Positions 37,307 through 47,073 of a stretch of 64,000 nt of DNA are shown here, piece by piece. Each line of letters begins with the position of its first letter. The first letter of the stretch is position 1. The translations under genes were made by a program, and so were the position numbers. A model generated the notes under the pieces. That model made no database searches and had not been told where the DNA came from. It saw nothing but the letters and a program-made list of their open reading frames with translations. The DNA is from SAR324 cluster bacterium (GTDB taxonomy: Bacteria; SAR324; NAC60-12): contig JADFZZ010000002.1 of NCBI GenBank assembly GCA_015232315.1, positions 248,001 through 312,000 on the forward strand. Direction: 5' to 3'.

Positions 37307-39283
37307 TCAGGTTCGCATCAACCAGTCTTTTTTCAATGCGGCAATCCGGTCACGCAATTGGGCGGCAAACTCAAATTCGAGAGCCGCCGCGGCTTTCTGC
37401 ATTTCCTGCTCCATGTTTTTGATGTCTTTTTCTATCTCTTTCCGGTTCCGGTAACCGCCTTCAGATTCCGCCACCATTTCTTCAGGTTCCACAGGTGCCA
37501 GCGAAGGCCCGATCTGTTTGTAAATGGTTTTGGGGGTGATCTGGTGCTGGAGATTGAACGCCATTTGCCTTTCCCGTCGTTTCTGGGTGACTTCGATGGC
37601 GATTTTCATGGAATCCGTCATTTTGTCCGCATACATGAGTACCATGCCATTCACATTTCTTGAGGCACGTCCGCAGGTCTGAATCAAGGATCGGGATGAT
37701 CGCAAAAATCCTTCCTTGTCCGCGTCAAAAATTCCCACCAGAGAAACTTCCGGTAAATCAAGCCCTTCACGCAAGAGATTGATGCCAATCAGCACATCAA
37801 AATCACCTTTACGCAAGTCATGCAGGATTTGTGATCGTTCCACCACGTCAATGTCTGAGTGCATGTAGCGAACCCGCACACCAAGTTCTTCATAATATTC
37901 GGTCAGGTCTTCCGCCATTTTTTTGGTCAGTGTAGTGATCAGCACCCGCTCCTTGCGTTCTACCCGCAGTCGAATTTCATGCAGCATGTCATCCACCTGT
38001 CCCATGACAGGGCGTACCTCAATCACAGGGTCCAGCAGACCTGTGGGGCGAATAACCTGTTCCACTACATAGCCTTTGGATTTGCGGACTTCATCATCGC
38101 CGGGCGTCGCTGAAACATAAATCATCCGGTGTTTGATTTTTTCAAATTCCTCAAATTTGAGAGGCCGGTTATCCAGGGCGGAAGGCAGGCGAAAACCATA
38201 ATCCACCAAGGCGGATTTTCTGGAGTAATCTCCTGCGGCCATCCCTCGAACCTGAGGGAGCGTGACATGACTTTCATCAACAAATATGAGGGAGTCTTCA
38301 GGCAAATAATCAATCAGGGTGATGGGGCAACTTCCGGGTGCTCTGCGTTGCATGATGCGGCTGTAGTTTTCAATGCCATTGCAAAATCCTGTTTCTTCAA
38401 TCATCTCAAGATCATATTCGGTCCGTTGTTTGAGCCGATGGTATTCAATCAGTTTGCCCTGCTGTTGGAATAGCGCCAGTTGTTCTGCCAGTTCCTGCCG
38501 GATCATTTCCATGGTTTGCGGCAGATAATCGGCAGGCATCACATAATGCGAGGACGGAAAAATCGAAACTTTCGCCAGGTTTTCAAGTTTTTTTCCTGTC
38601 AACGGTTCGACTTTGCTGAGTGCTTCAATTTCATCACCAAACAATTCAATACGAATCGCGAATTCCGCTTCGGCCAGAAACACTTCAACCACATCGCCCC
38701 GAACCCTGACGGTGCCCCGGTGGAAATCAAAATCATTGCGCTCATACTGCATGGCGATCAACTGTTCGAGGATGCGTGTCCGACTGAGAGATTTTCCAGC
38801 TTCCAGCGTCAGGCTCATACTGCTGTAATCTTCAGGCGATCCAAGGCCATAGATGCAGGACACACTGCTGACAATGACCACATCCTGCCGTTCAAACAGG
38901 GATCTGGTGGCAGACAGGCGCAAACGGTCCAGTTCATCGTTTACGGCAGTGTCTTTTTCGATGTAAAGATCTCTTGCCGCGACATAGGCTTCAGGCTGGT
39001 AGTAATCGTAGTAACTCACAAAATATTCCACAGCGTTTTCCGGAAAAAACGCCTTGAACTCATTGTAGAGCTGGGCGGCCAGGGTTTTGTTGTGTGCCAT
39101 GACCAGTGCCGGACGATTCCATTTCTGAATCAGATTGGCCATGGTGAAGGTTTTCCCTGACCCGGTGATCCCCAGCAAAACCTGATGTTTCTTATTATCC
39201 CGAATGCCTTGATACAGTTTCTCAATGGCTTCCGGCTGATCTCCCTGTGGAGTAAATTCAGCCTGAATTTTGAAGTTTCCCAT
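37307..39283 (-). CDS. uvrB: Excinuclease ABC subunit B
   Basis: Damage-verification helicase of nucleotide excision repair. Features in order: Walker A LLGITGSGKT (about 37-46), the beta-hairpin EYFVSYYDYYQPEAYV, Walker B region VDESHVTLPQ, helicase motif V/VI LREGLDLPEV and QTCGRASRN, and the C-terminal UVR motif that binds UvrC. 658 residues, normal length. It ends three bases before the lipoprotein gene stop (convergent). The 348-base upstream gap (39284-39631) holds the element at 39363-39520. uvrA and uvrC are not in this window. Confidence 0.98.
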   Translation of the reverse strand: MGNFKIQAEFTPQGDQPEAIEKLYQGIRDNKKHQVLLGITGSGKTFTMANLIQKWNRPALVMAHNKTLAAQLYNEFKAFFPENAVEYFVSYYDYYQPEAYVAARDLYIEKDTAVNDELDRLRLSATRSLFERQDVVIVSSVSCIYGLGSPEDYSSMSLTLEAGKSLSRTRILEQLIAMQYERNDFDFHRGTVRVRGDVVEVFLAEAEFAIRIELFGDEIEALSKVEPLTGKKLENLAKVSIFPSSHYVMPADYLPQTMEMIRQELAEQLALFQQQGKLIEYHRLKQRTEYDLEMIEETGFCNGIENYSRIMQRRAPGSCPITLIDYLPEDSLIFVDESHVTLPQVRGMAAGDYSRKSALVDYGFRLPSALDNRPLKFEEFEKIKHRMIYVSATPGDDEVRKSKGYVVEQVIRPTGLLDPVIEVRPVMGQVDDMLHEIRLRVERKERVLITTLTKKMAEDLTEYYEELGVRVRYMHSDIDVVERSQILHDLRKGDFDVLIGINLLREGLDLPEVSLVGIFDADKEGFLRSSRSLIQTCGRASRNVNGMVLMYADKMTDSMKIAIEVTQKRRERQMAFNLQHQITPKTIYKQIGPSLAPVEPEEMVAESEGGYRNRKEIEKDIKNMEQEMQKAAAALEFEFAAQLRDRIAALKKDWLMRT

Positions 39284-39362
39284 GGTGTTACCTGATATTG
39301 TGTGATGTTTGTCATATTTTCGGCCACAAATTGTCGGGGCGAACCTGTGTGTTCGCTCTGAT

Positions 39363-39520
39363 CCAATGTCATCAACTTAAGCATTATGAATGGTGCTGAG
39401 TATTAATTCCCCCTTGGTTCAAGGGGGTTAGGGGGATGTAATTCTGAGCGTTAAATCCCCCATGCCCCCTTTGAAAAGGGGGATTTCCCGGCGAAGAACG
39501 CCTTAAGTTGATGACATTGG
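39363..39520. repeat. 158-bp MITE-like element with 20-bp terminal inverted repeats
   Basis: The left end CCAATGTCATCAACTTAAGC (39363-39382) is matched in reverse complement at 39500-39520 with a single extra base. Inside is a second inverted pair of C/G-rich tracts (CCCCCTTGGTTCAAGGGGG and CCCCCTTTGAAAAGGGGG). Outside, imperfect GGGGCGAACCTGTGTG and its partner near CAGACACACTGCCCCTAC extend the symmetry further. No open frame. It lies in the uvrB upstream gap. The nested inverted repeats suggest a non-autonomous mobile or cruciform-forming element. Confidence 0.65.
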
Positions 39521-39631
39521 CCCTGATGCCGGGCAGACACACTGCCCCTACGGGATAAAACACAAATCAGGTGAAACATCAAAGATCAATTTTTGACACA
39601 TAGCCGAAAATGTGACCAACCCCTTCATTGC

Positions 39632-40702
39632 TCAAGCTGTGGCTGGTTGTTCCTGCTGACGGACATAAAGTTTCAGTTTAGGCAGAATCTTGAACAGAAA
39701 CTTTTGCAGGGCAGGTTCTCTATAGGAATACTGGAGAAACGTCATGCCTTTGGCCTGACGATTGCCACTGGTAGGACCATATAACTGGCAAGGTTCATAA
39801 ATTGCGATGGAAAAATAGCATTCCAGTTCATATTCATCAAGTGCCTGTGACGCTGAATATGACAGGGATTTGGCTTTTTTATGCGCATAGCCGCCAAGGG
39901 TGAGTAGCAGATGTCTCATTTTGGGCGAAGTCCCTTGTGTTACCAGAAACGAACGGGCCCATTCCCGGACGGGATAGGCGTGTTTGGCGATAAATTCACT
40001 TTCAACGCCGAGAACCATTCTGCCGGTTTCCTGGAGTTGTCCGTAACTATCCTTCATTTTAAAAGTCAGATGCTTGAGTACGCCTTTGAGCGCGTCTTCA
40101 GAGTTTTCAGCGGAATCCAGCATATAAGGATTTGAGAGTTCCTCCGGTTTGAGGTCCTGAAATTGAAATTCAAAGGGTAATTCCTCATCGGGTTTGGCTG
40201 AAGATGGCGGCATTTTATTGCCAGCGGAGACTTCCGCGCCCGGTTGAACAAACGTTGGTTCAGCGGACTTGGCGGCTTGCCCGAGTCCTGCCAGTTTGAA
40301 TTCGGTGGACGCGGTTTTATACATTTGAGGGGGATTGAGCAAGTCACCCTCAATAAAAAGGGCCTGCTTCATATCTTCAATGGCTTGCTGGGCATTCTGA
40401 AAGGGTTGAATGTAAGGACTCATTCCTGAGATTTCAAATTGAAGGAGCACTTTCGGATTGTCACAGACGAAGCGCAAAATATCATTGCCCATGATGGCTT
40501 CAGCGCCCAATGTAGCAAGAAACGCAATGGCATTTTCGCTGATGAAAGGGGTGGCTGAAAAATCAAAAATGAAGCCCATTGCTCCTTTTTCCTTCAGAAT
40601 GAAGATATCTTTTGCCAGTTCATCCACACTTGATCCGTTCATGACCGATTTCTGGGTAATCAGTACCATGAGCGATTCCTTGTCCAAAACCGCAATGTCC
40701 AT
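39632..40702 (-). CDS. STAS-domain protein with a unique C-terminal domain
   Basis: A 356-residue cytoplasmic protein. Residues 1-115 look like a STAS/anti-sigma-antagonist fold (GFIFDFSATPFISENAIAFL, where the family has DLSxxxFIDSSGL). A variable Pro/Glu-rich linker follows (about 140-195), then a globular C-terminal domain of about 150 residues with no recognised family (VREWARSFLVTQGTSPKMRH, CYFSIAIYEPCQLYG). ATG 40702 has GGGAG upstream; an extended frame to 40747 would overlap the preceding gene. It ends the trxA-truA-unknown-STAS unit. It probably partners the large protein just upstream. Confidence 0.7.
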   Translation of the reverse strand: MDIAVLDKESLMVLITQKSVMNGSSVDELAKDIFILKEKGAMGFIFDFSATPFISENAIAFLATLGAEAIMGNDILRFVCDNPKVLLQFEISGMSPYIQPFQNAQQAIEDMKQALFIEGDLLNPPQMYKTASTEFKLAGLGQAAKSAEPTFVQPGAEVSAGNKMPPSSAKPDEELPFEFQFQDLKPEELSNPYMLDSAENSEDALKGVLKHLTFKMKDSYGQLQETGRMVLGVESEFIAKHAYPVREWARSFLVTQGTSPKMRHLLLTLGGYAHKKAKSLSYSASQALDEYELECYFSIAIYEPCQLYGPTSGNRQAKGMTFLQYSYREPALQKFLFKILPKLKLYVRQQEQPATA

Positions 40703-40716
40703 TTGATGTCTCCCGG

Positions 40717-42864
40717 TTAATACAGTTTGACAGCCTTGACCTGACACAAACGCATCAGGTCGGGTGTGATTTTATATTCCAGCAGTTGTCCGAGTTTCGG
40801 CATGAGATATTCAAACAGAAAGGTTGAATGGAATTGGGTTTTCAGCATTTTTTCCATGCGTTTGAACAAATCCACCTGATTGGTTTCCAGGTATGTGGCC
40901 AACTTGTCAGGGCGAAGCCTGTCATAGCCGGAATGACAGTTGTCCCTGTCAATTTTTCTGGCAGTTTCCAGCAAGGCCGCATCCAGAAAATTCCAATACA
41001 CCACTGGTTGTTGAAAATAGGGAAATTCCAGAATCATATTTTCTGACACCAGATTGTAGGTTTCAAAAAAGACACGATGATTGATCTGGGTGCCTGAGAC
41101 AAATTTCTGCCGGTTCATGGTCAGTTTTCCGAGATCACCCAACGCCTCTTTGCTCAGTAGGACAGGAAGCAATTGCATGAGAAGATCAACTTCTTCAGTG
41201 GTCAACTGTCCGGAGGATTCCAGCATCGGAAACAGAATTTTTGCGTCATCAGGGCTCATTTGCATGCTGATCAGATGTGCCAGATGCACAAATTTAAGGT
41301 GCCGTTCTTTATTCTGGGTGAAAAACTCAAAGTAGAAAGGCACTCTGGCCAAGGCCAGCATCTCCGCAAATTTGAGTGTGCCGAGAACCTTGAAGTTTGA
41401 GAGAAGATAAAACAGCGTGTCTTCCGGTTGAACGATTGAAATGGACGTAAAATTCCAGCCTTTGAGTGTGTTGATCTGTTCAGGCACCAGCGGGAAGGCT
41501 GTGACTTGCGACTGGCTGTAATTTCTTTGTCTGGGGCTGTCCTGAAAAACCTGAATAGCAACCGCTGGCGGTGCCACAGCAACAACGACAGGCGCAGGAG
41601 TTGAAACAAGACTTAGCGGTTTGGTATCAGGTTCGGATTGCTGTTTTTTGGGCGCTTCTTTGAGCACCTGCTGTTTCAATTGTGTCAGTTTTTCCTGAGC
41701 TGACAAACGTTTGGTTTGCGCGACTGCCGATGGTGAAACTGGCGGCACATCCTGTTTGGTCAGGATCTGACGGCTGATTTCACGCCGTAACATCATTTTT
41801 AGAGTTTCCGGGATGGAGGGATCTGTCAGCAAATGGGATTTTTTGATGATCCGGTTCATGGTTTCAGTATTTTCCATGAATTTTTGTTTCATGCCCTGGG
41901 ACTGGGGGGATTCCAGCAAAATCAGCAATTGCTGGTATAATTCAACAAAACGCTCAATGTTGGCCCGTTTCAGGTTGGCCATGAAATGAAAACGTTCCGG
42001 TTCATAATAAAAGCCCAACGCCACAATCATCAGCGTGTCTTTGGGAACATTGATTTCTTCTGCCAGAATGGCATGAGTGAACTCTGAAAGAATGGCCCTG
42101 AATGTTTCCGGAACATTCTGGGCCTTGATGTGCAAATAAAGCACTTTTTTAAAGATCAGAAACAACCGGACCATGTTGTAGCGCTGTATCTGTGCGGAAG
42201 GACCATCCCAGTTCTCTTTTTGATGAAGAAACCGGATGACCTGTAAAATGACCGGATACTGTTCATGTTTCCCCAGAAAACAAAGATTCAGCATGCTGTC
42301 CTGTCCTTTCTCCGACAGGGAGTGCAGAAAATCTGTGAATTTATAGAGCCAGCGTTCGATATAATTCAGCAGGTACATGCGTCGTTCATCATCATCAATC
42401 AGAAGAATCATTTCCCTGATAGAATTCAAAAACGGAAAAATCTCATACGGGGCATATAAAAAAATAACCGCATCCACAACACGGGGAATCCAGCGGATTT
42501 CCTCCTCATTGGATAGCGGTCTCAAGGCTTCTGAACGGGGGTGCGTCGGTTCAATAAACAGGTCGTAAATCTGAGTGGAGCCATTTTCCGCGATGCGCAG
42601 TAATTCCGAATTGAGCAGATTGATATCAGGGGCGTAAGGTTTGATGAGGGAAAACGCAGCTTTTTCCTGTTGCGAATCAGCCAGTAGTTTCTGCTGGATC
42701 GCAAACAGTTTTCTTTCACTGGTCCGAATGATTTTCAAACACTGATTGATCGTCTGTGCCTTTTTTTTATTTGCCTCTGAAAGTCTGGTGGTATCAATCT
42801 GATCTTTCTGGATATCCACGATCATTTCAGCAGCTTCCACGATCAATCTGCCAGCGTCCATCAT
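40717..42864 (-). CDS. Large unknown helical protein
   Basis: A 715-residue cytoplasmic protein with no signal or membrane helix. The N-terminal region (1-390) is mostly helical. A Pro/Ala/Val-rich linker follows (about 400-460, with APVVVAVAPPAVAIQ), and then a second mostly helical domain (470-715). ATG 42864 has AAAGG upstream; the next codon is also ATG. It starts 47 bases after truA and ends 14 bases before the STAS gene, so a complex with the STAS protein is plausible by context. No family recognised. Confidence 0.65.
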   Translation of the reverse strand: MMDAGRLIVEAAEMIVDIQKDQIDTTRLSEANKKKAQTINQCLKIIRTSERKLFAIQQKLLADSQQEKAAFSLIKPYAPDINLLNSELLRIAENGSTQIYDLFIEPTHPRSEALRPLSNEEEIRWIPRVVDAVIFLYAPYEIFPFLNSIREMILLIDDDERRMYLLNYIERWLYKFTDFLHSLSEKGQDSMLNLCFLGKHEQYPVILQVIRFLHQKENWDGPSAQIQRYNMVRLFLIFKKVLYLHIKAQNVPETFRAILSEFTHAILAEEINVPKDTLMIVALGFYYEPERFHFMANLKRANIERFVELYQQLLILLESPQSQGMKQKFMENTETMNRIIKKSHLLTDPSIPETLKMMLRREISRQILTKQDVPPVSPSAVAQTKRLSAQEKLTQLKQQVLKEAPKKQQSEPDTKPLSLVSTPAPVVVAVAPPAVAIQVFQDSPRQRNYSQSQVTAFPLVPEQINTLKGWNFTSISIVQPEDTLFYLLSNFKVLGTLKFAEMLALARVPFYFEFFTQNKERHLKFVHLAHLISMQMSPDDAKILFPMLESSGQLTTEEVDLLMQLLPVLLSKEALGDLGKLTMNRQKFVSGTQINHRVFFETYNLVSENMILEFPYFQQPVVYWNFLDAALLETARKIDRDNCHSGYDRLRPDKLATYLETNQVDLFKRMEKMLKTQFHSTFLFEYLMPKLGQLLEYKITPDLMRLCQVKAVKLY

Positions 42865-42911
42865 AAAACCTTTAAGGATAAGCAAAAGTGTTGACCAGTG
42901 AGTTCTGAGGC

Positions 42912-43703
42912 TTATGGATCCAGAACACCTGGCGGCCAGAGAACTTCTTCGGGATCATAGTGAACCTTTAACACATACAGCCCGTGAGCAGGTGCGGTTT
43001 TACCACTTTTTGTACGGTCTTTTGCCTCTAAAAGTAAAGGAATCTCTTCAGGATCCCGTTTTTCCATGCCAACGTCCACCAGGGTTCCTGTGAGGATTCG
43101 TACCATGTGCTGTAAAAATGAACTGGCCTCAATCTCCAGACACAGGTTTCCCAAGGGACTGGTCACAGGATGAATGAGAATTTCTCTCATGTCTTTGATG
43201 GGGGAAGGCGAGGAACATCCTGAAGCCCGGAAGGACGAAAAGTCATGTGTCCCCAGCAGAAAAGACGCCGCTGTCCTCATTTTTTCAAGATTCAGTGGAT
43301 TGCGAATCCACCAGCTATGTGACCGGGCAAACGGACTTTGCCATGAACCATTCGTGAGCAGATAACGGTAGCGTTTGCCACGGGCGTTGTAGCGGGCATG
43401 GAAGGCTGGATCGACAGGAAGAACATGCTTTACCACAATGTCTTTGGGCAGAACGCTGTTCAGCGCTTTGAACCATTTTTCAGCAGTGAAGGAACTATTC
43501 GATTGAAAACTGGCTGTCTGGTTGAGCGCATGAACTCCCGCATCGGTGCGACCTGCACCCAGAACTTTTACGTGTTCTCTGGTGATCTCAAAAATTGCTG
43601 ATTCCAGCTCTCCTTCGATGGTGCGCTGGGTGGGTTGGACCTGCCATCCATGATAGGCAGTTCCCTCATAGGAAAGTAGCAGAAGCCAGTTTTGATGGGA
43701 CAC
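42912..43703 (-). CDS. truA: tRNA pseudouridine(38-40) synthase
   Basis: Converts uridines 38-40 in tRNA anticodon arms to pseudouridine. Catalytic Asp54 is in GAGRTDAGVHALNQ. Other motifs: YEGTAYHGWQVQP, FHARYNARGKRYRYLL, and the C-terminal FLQHMVRILTGTLVDVG. 263 residues, normal. The gene is 27 bases downstream of trxA, same strand, likely one transcript. Confidence 0.97.
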   Translation of the reverse strand: MSHQNWLLLLSYEGTAYHGWQVQPTQRTIEGELESAIFEITREHVKVLGAGRTDAGVHALNQTASFQSNSSFTAEKWFKALNSVLPKDIVVKHVLPVDPAFHARYNARGKRYRYLLTNGSWQSPFARSHSWWIRNPLNLEKMRTAASFLLGTHDFSSFRASGCSSPSPIKDMREILIHPVTSPLGNLCLEIEASSFLQHMVRILTGTLVDVGMEKRDPEEIPLLLEAKDRTKSGKTAPAHGLYVLKVHYDPEEVLWPPGVLDP

Positions 43704-43730
43704 AATGACGGCTCCTGCTAAAAAGGAAGG

Positions 43731-44057
43731 TTAGTTGCTGACAGCTTGCGCTACCATGGATTTGATCCGTTGAGGATCATTTCCGGTAAAGATGTTGACC
43801 TGCTTGCCATCCTTGTAAAGAATGATCGTAGGAATTCCACGAATTCCGTATCTGGACGCGACTTCCTGGTTATTGTCCACATCGACTTTGCAGATTTTAA
43901 CTTTTCCATCATAGGTTTCCGCCAGTTCATCAATGGTGGGGGCCAGTGCCCGGCAGGGACCACACCATTCCGCCCAGAAATCCACCAGTGAATAGCCTGA
44001 ACTGATTTCTCCGTCAAACGATGCATCGGTTAAATGCACTACTTTCTGACTTGCCAT
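43731..44057 (-). CDS. trxA: Thioredoxin
   Basis: Cytoplasmic disulfide reductant of 108 residues. Active-site Cys32 and Cys35 are in FWAEWCGPCRALAP. The conserved cis-Pro lies in GIRGIPTIILYKDGK, and the end is GNDPQRIKSMV. Length and motifs are standard. First gene of the trxA-truA unit. The 224-base upstream gap (44058-44281) includes a 28-bp perfect palindrome. Confidence 0.97.
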   Translation of the reverse strand: MASQKVVHLTDASFDGEISSGYSLVDFWAEWCGPCRALAPTIDELAETYDGKVKICKVDVDNNQEVASRYGIRGIPTIILYKDGKQVNIFTGNDPQRIKSMVAQAVSN

Positions 44058-44213
44058 AAGAAGACTCCAACAAAGTTAACTTCAAAACCCTGCTACCCTT
44101 ATGGCAACAGGCTCCGTTTGAATTGAACGCTATACATAACTTGAGGTAATCCAAAAATCAAGGCCCTGCTCCAAGTTCTCAAATACCCCTGACTTCTCAA
44201 AGAAATCCAACCG

Positions 44214-44241
44214 TAGGGGCGGTTCGCGAACCGCCCCTACA
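44214..44241. repeat. 28-bp perfect palindrome (REP-like)
   Basis: The half-site GTAGGGGCGGTTCG is followed directly by its exact reverse complement. It can form a hairpin or cruciform, but no T tract follows on either strand. It has the same ends and length as the palindrome at 29506-29533, and similar GGGGC ends occur beside the 39363-39520 element. Confidence 0.75.
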
Positions 44242-44281
44242 ATGCGTAAAAATGAATAACCCCAATCAATGTGGTTTGGTG

Positions 44282-45124
44282 TCATGTTTCGGATGGATGG
44301 GTGAACAGATGAACATCTCTCTGGGGAAACGGAATCGAGATGCCTTCTTCATCAAAGCGGTTTTTTACTTTTTCCATGATGTCAAAATAGACTTCCCAGT
44401 AATCGGGCGTTTTGATCCAGGGGCGGACTGCTATGTTCAGGCTGCTGTCGGCCATTTCCAGCAAGCCGATGACAGGGATGGGATCTTTAAGAACTTTATC
44501 ATGCTGTTCAAGAATATCTTTTAAAATGTTTTTGACTTTTTTCAGATCAGAATTGTAGGCGACGCCAAACACGAAATCAATTCTTCTCGTGGGCTTGCTC
44601 ACATAATTGATGATTTTATCAGCCATCATGGTGGAATTGGGAACTACCACCACCTTGTTGTCCGGAGTACGCATTTGTGTTGTCAGGATATGGATTTCTT
44701 CAGCGGTTCCCAAAATTCCAGCGCCTTCGATCAGGTCGCCCACACGGAATGGTCTGAAAATAATGATCAACACCCCGGCCGCGAAATTGGAGAGAGAGCC
44801 CTGAAGTGCCAGGCCGATGGCAAGTCCAGCCGCACCAATCACCGCAATCAATGACGCCGTCTGGATTCCAATCTGGTTCAAGGCCGCCAGAATCACAAAC
44901 AGCATGCTTCCAAAATAAACAATATGTGACGTGAACAGGGTCAGTGTTTCATCCACTTTGGCCCGGTGCAAGGCTTTGACCGTCACATCTCTCAGAATAC
45001 GGGATGCCAGTCGCCCCAAAAACAGGATCAGTAACGCGCCCAGAAGATGGAGTCCGTATTCTGTAAAAAGAGTCTGAAGGTAGGGAATCATGTTTTTTAT
45101 ATCAATGGGAATATCAGCACTCAT
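44282..45124 (-). CDS. Small-conductance mechanosensitive channel (MscS family)
   Basis: Inner-membrane osmotic safety valve of 280 residues, close to classical MscS. There are three N-terminal membrane helices. The pore helix carries the Gly/Ala-rich signature (GAAGLAIGLALQGSLSNFAA) followed by GVLIIIFRPFRVGDLIE. The cytoplasmic beta and alpha-beta domains end in FDEEGISIPFPQRDVHL. It starts 14 bases after the TPR lipoprotein gene and is probably the last gene of that three-gene unit. Confidence 0.93.
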   Translation of the reverse strand: MSADIPIDIKNMIPYLQTLFTEYGLHLLGALLILFLGRLASRILRDVTVKALHRAKVDETLTLFTSHIVYFGSMLFVILAALNQIGIQTASLIAVIGAAGLAIGLALQGSLSNFAAGVLIIIFRPFRVGDLIEGAGILGTAEEIHILTTQMRTPDNKVVVVPNSTMMADKIINYVSKPTRRIDFVFGVAYNSDLKKVKNILKDILEQHDKVLKDPIPVIGLLEMADSSLNIAVRPWIKTPDYWEVYFDIMEKVKNRFDEEGISIPFPQRDVHLFTHPSET

Positions 45125-45138
45125 GGTATCTCAATAAC

Positions 45139-47040
45139 TTAGTTGGATTCAGGCAAATAGGTATGGGACAGCGATTCATACTGGAGAATCGGGGAAGAGA
45201 CAGAAAACAGCAGTCTGCTTTCCATATTGGGGCCTTGTGCCCGCAAAACCGGATCGTTTTTTTCATTGAAACGCCGGCGATAGAGCAGGGCGTTGGCATT
45301 GTCGCCCAGTTGTTGAAAAGTCAGCACAAGCCGGTCAAGGAACAGGGAGGTCAGGTAGGTATCACGATCGGTCTGATTCAGCAGCAATTCCTTGACCTGT
45401 GGCCATTTCTGCAAGCTCATGTAAACATTGCTGAGCGCATCCACCAGCTCCAGATTGCCCGGGAAATATTCCATGCCGGTTTTATAGATTTTCAGCGCTT
45501 CAGTTTCATTTTCCTGACTGCGGAAGAGATCGCCGGCAAGTCGGTGAATGAAGCCATCTCCCTGATTATTTTTAAGAAAAGGCAGACACACTTTCAAGGA
45601 TTCATCAAACTGGCCCAGGCGGTTGAGTGTCGCGGCATACAGATAGGCGGTTTCCCAGTCTTGCGGGTGTTTTTCCACCAAGGGTTGAAGCACCGGAATC
45701 ACCTGTCGGAAGAGTCCCCGCAAATAGAGCACCCTTGCCAGTGAGAACTGAATGAGATCGCTATTGTCGATGACTACAATTTTGTGGAGCAACGCTTCAG
45801 CTTCAAGATAGTCACCGCGGATGATGTACATATCAGCCTGAAGCCTCAGCACTTCGCTCTCCAGGGGATACTTCTGGATAATGCCGCTCAGTTGACGTTC
45901 CACATTTTTCAGTTCGCCTTTCAATAGTTTTCTTCTGAGAGACAGTAACTGCGCATGAAGGCTTTCCGGATCAATATCCAGGGCACGGGTGAGAGCCAGG
46001 TCGCCTTCGAGGCTTCGTCCCCGGGCAAAATACAGGGATGCCTGAAAAAAATAGGCTTTTGCCAGTCGTTTATTGATTTCCAGTGCTCGAGCCAGCCAGA
46101 TCCCTGCTTTATCAAGTTCACCGGTTCTGATATACAGCATGGCAAGTTCCATCATCGCATCCAGATTTCCGGGAGATTCACTGAGAATATTTTCAAGAAT
46201 ACGTTTGGCTTGTTCAATCTGTTCCTGACTGATGAGAATATGCGCATGGATCAAGCGGTCTTCCAGTTGAAGCTGACCATTTTGTTGCAGTTGTTTTATG
46301 ATCTCCAGCGCAGGCGCATATTGCTGACGGGCAAAATAAATGCGCATCAGTTCATAATTGGCTCTTGTGGCTTCAGGATGTGCCTTGAGCAGATCGTCTG
46401 CCAGGGTTTGCGCATAGTAATACCGGGCTTGTGACGCATAAATCCTGATTTGCAGCAACCGGGCTTCCACATTGGAGGGTTCCAGCGTCAAAACGGTTTT
46501 GATAGACTGTTGGGCATTGTCATATTCACGACGTTGCAGGCTGATTCTGGCCAGATGATACAGCGCTTCAACATAGCGCCGGTCTTTTTGGATGGCTTCT
46601 TCCAGTGTTGCCACGGCTCGTTCGGGGTCGTCCACTTTTTCATAGGTCAATGCCAGTTTCAGGAGTCCTGAGAGGAGTTCCGGGTTAAGGCGTACCGCGG
46701 TCGTGTAAGCATTGATGGCATCAGAATAACGTTCCTTGCGAAAGGCAATATCGCCAATCAATTCAAAATATTGATATTTGAGAGGATCCAACTGGCTGGC
46801 TTTTCGAACGAATTGTTCGGCTTCTTCATACCATTGTTTGAAAAAATAGGCCTGAGCCAATTTGTAATACAGGATGGGGTCATTCTCAGCCTGTTTCAGT
46901 TTGGCGTTCTGTTCCTCAATCACCCGGTCCACATTATTACTGTTTAGAATAACAGCGGGTTCATAAGGCATAGATCGGGAACAGGCCTGTGACAGAAACA
47001 TCATCAAACCAATTAAAATGAAATAAAATCCATGTTTCAT
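45139..47040 (-). CDS. TPR-repeat lipoprotein
   Basis: A 633-residue lipoprotein. The signal and lipobox (IGLMMFLSQACSRS) give Cys20. The rest is a superhelix of about 14-16 tetratricopeptide repeats (units such as PILYYKLAQAYFFKQWYEEA, YFELIGDIAFRKERYSDAIN, AELAMLYIRTGELDKAGIWL). Such proteins scaffold envelope or exopolysaccharide/secretion assemblies. The nearest known layout is that of PEP-CTERM/exosortase TPR lipoproteins, but no other gene of such a system is seen, so the link is weak. The start is ATG 47040. It sits between another lipoprotein (33 bases upstream) and MscS. Confidence 0.82.
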   Translation of the reverse strand: MKHGFYFILIGLMMFLSQACSRSMPYEPAVILNSNNVDRVIEEQNAKLKQAENDPILYYKLAQAYFFKQWYEEAEQFVRKASQLDPLKYQYFELIGDIAFRKERYSDAINAYTTAVRLNPELLSGLLKLALTYEKVDDPERAVATLEEAIQKDRRYVEALYHLARISLQRREYDNAQQSIKTVLTLEPSNVEARLLQIRIYASQARYYYAQTLADDLLKAHPEATRANYELMRIYFARQQYAPALEIIKQLQQNGQLQLEDRLIHAHILISQEQIEQAKRILENILSESPGNLDAMMELAMLYIRTGELDKAGIWLARALEINKRLAKAYFFQASLYFARGRSLEGDLALTRALDIDPESLHAQLLSLRRKLLKGELKNVERQLSGIIQKYPLESEVLRLQADMYIIRGDYLEAEALLHKIVVIDNSDLIQFSLARVLYLRGLFRQVIPVLQPLVEKHPQDWETAYLYAATLNRLGQFDESLKVCLPFLKNNQGDGFIHRLAGDLFRSQENETEALKIYKTGMEYFPGNLELVDALSNVYMSLQKWPQVKELLLNQTDRDTYLTSLFLDRLVLTFQQLGDNANALLYRRRFNEKNDPVLRAQGPNMESRLLFSVSSPILQYESLSHTYLPESN

Positions 47041-47073
47041 AGCATTCAGTGGAAAAAAGTTGGGAAAAAACTG

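Noticed and set aside
44058-44281. Search for a tRNA near the 44214 palindrome
   Set aside because: No cloverleaf or TTCGA loop context; the sequence is a simple 28-bp palindrome.
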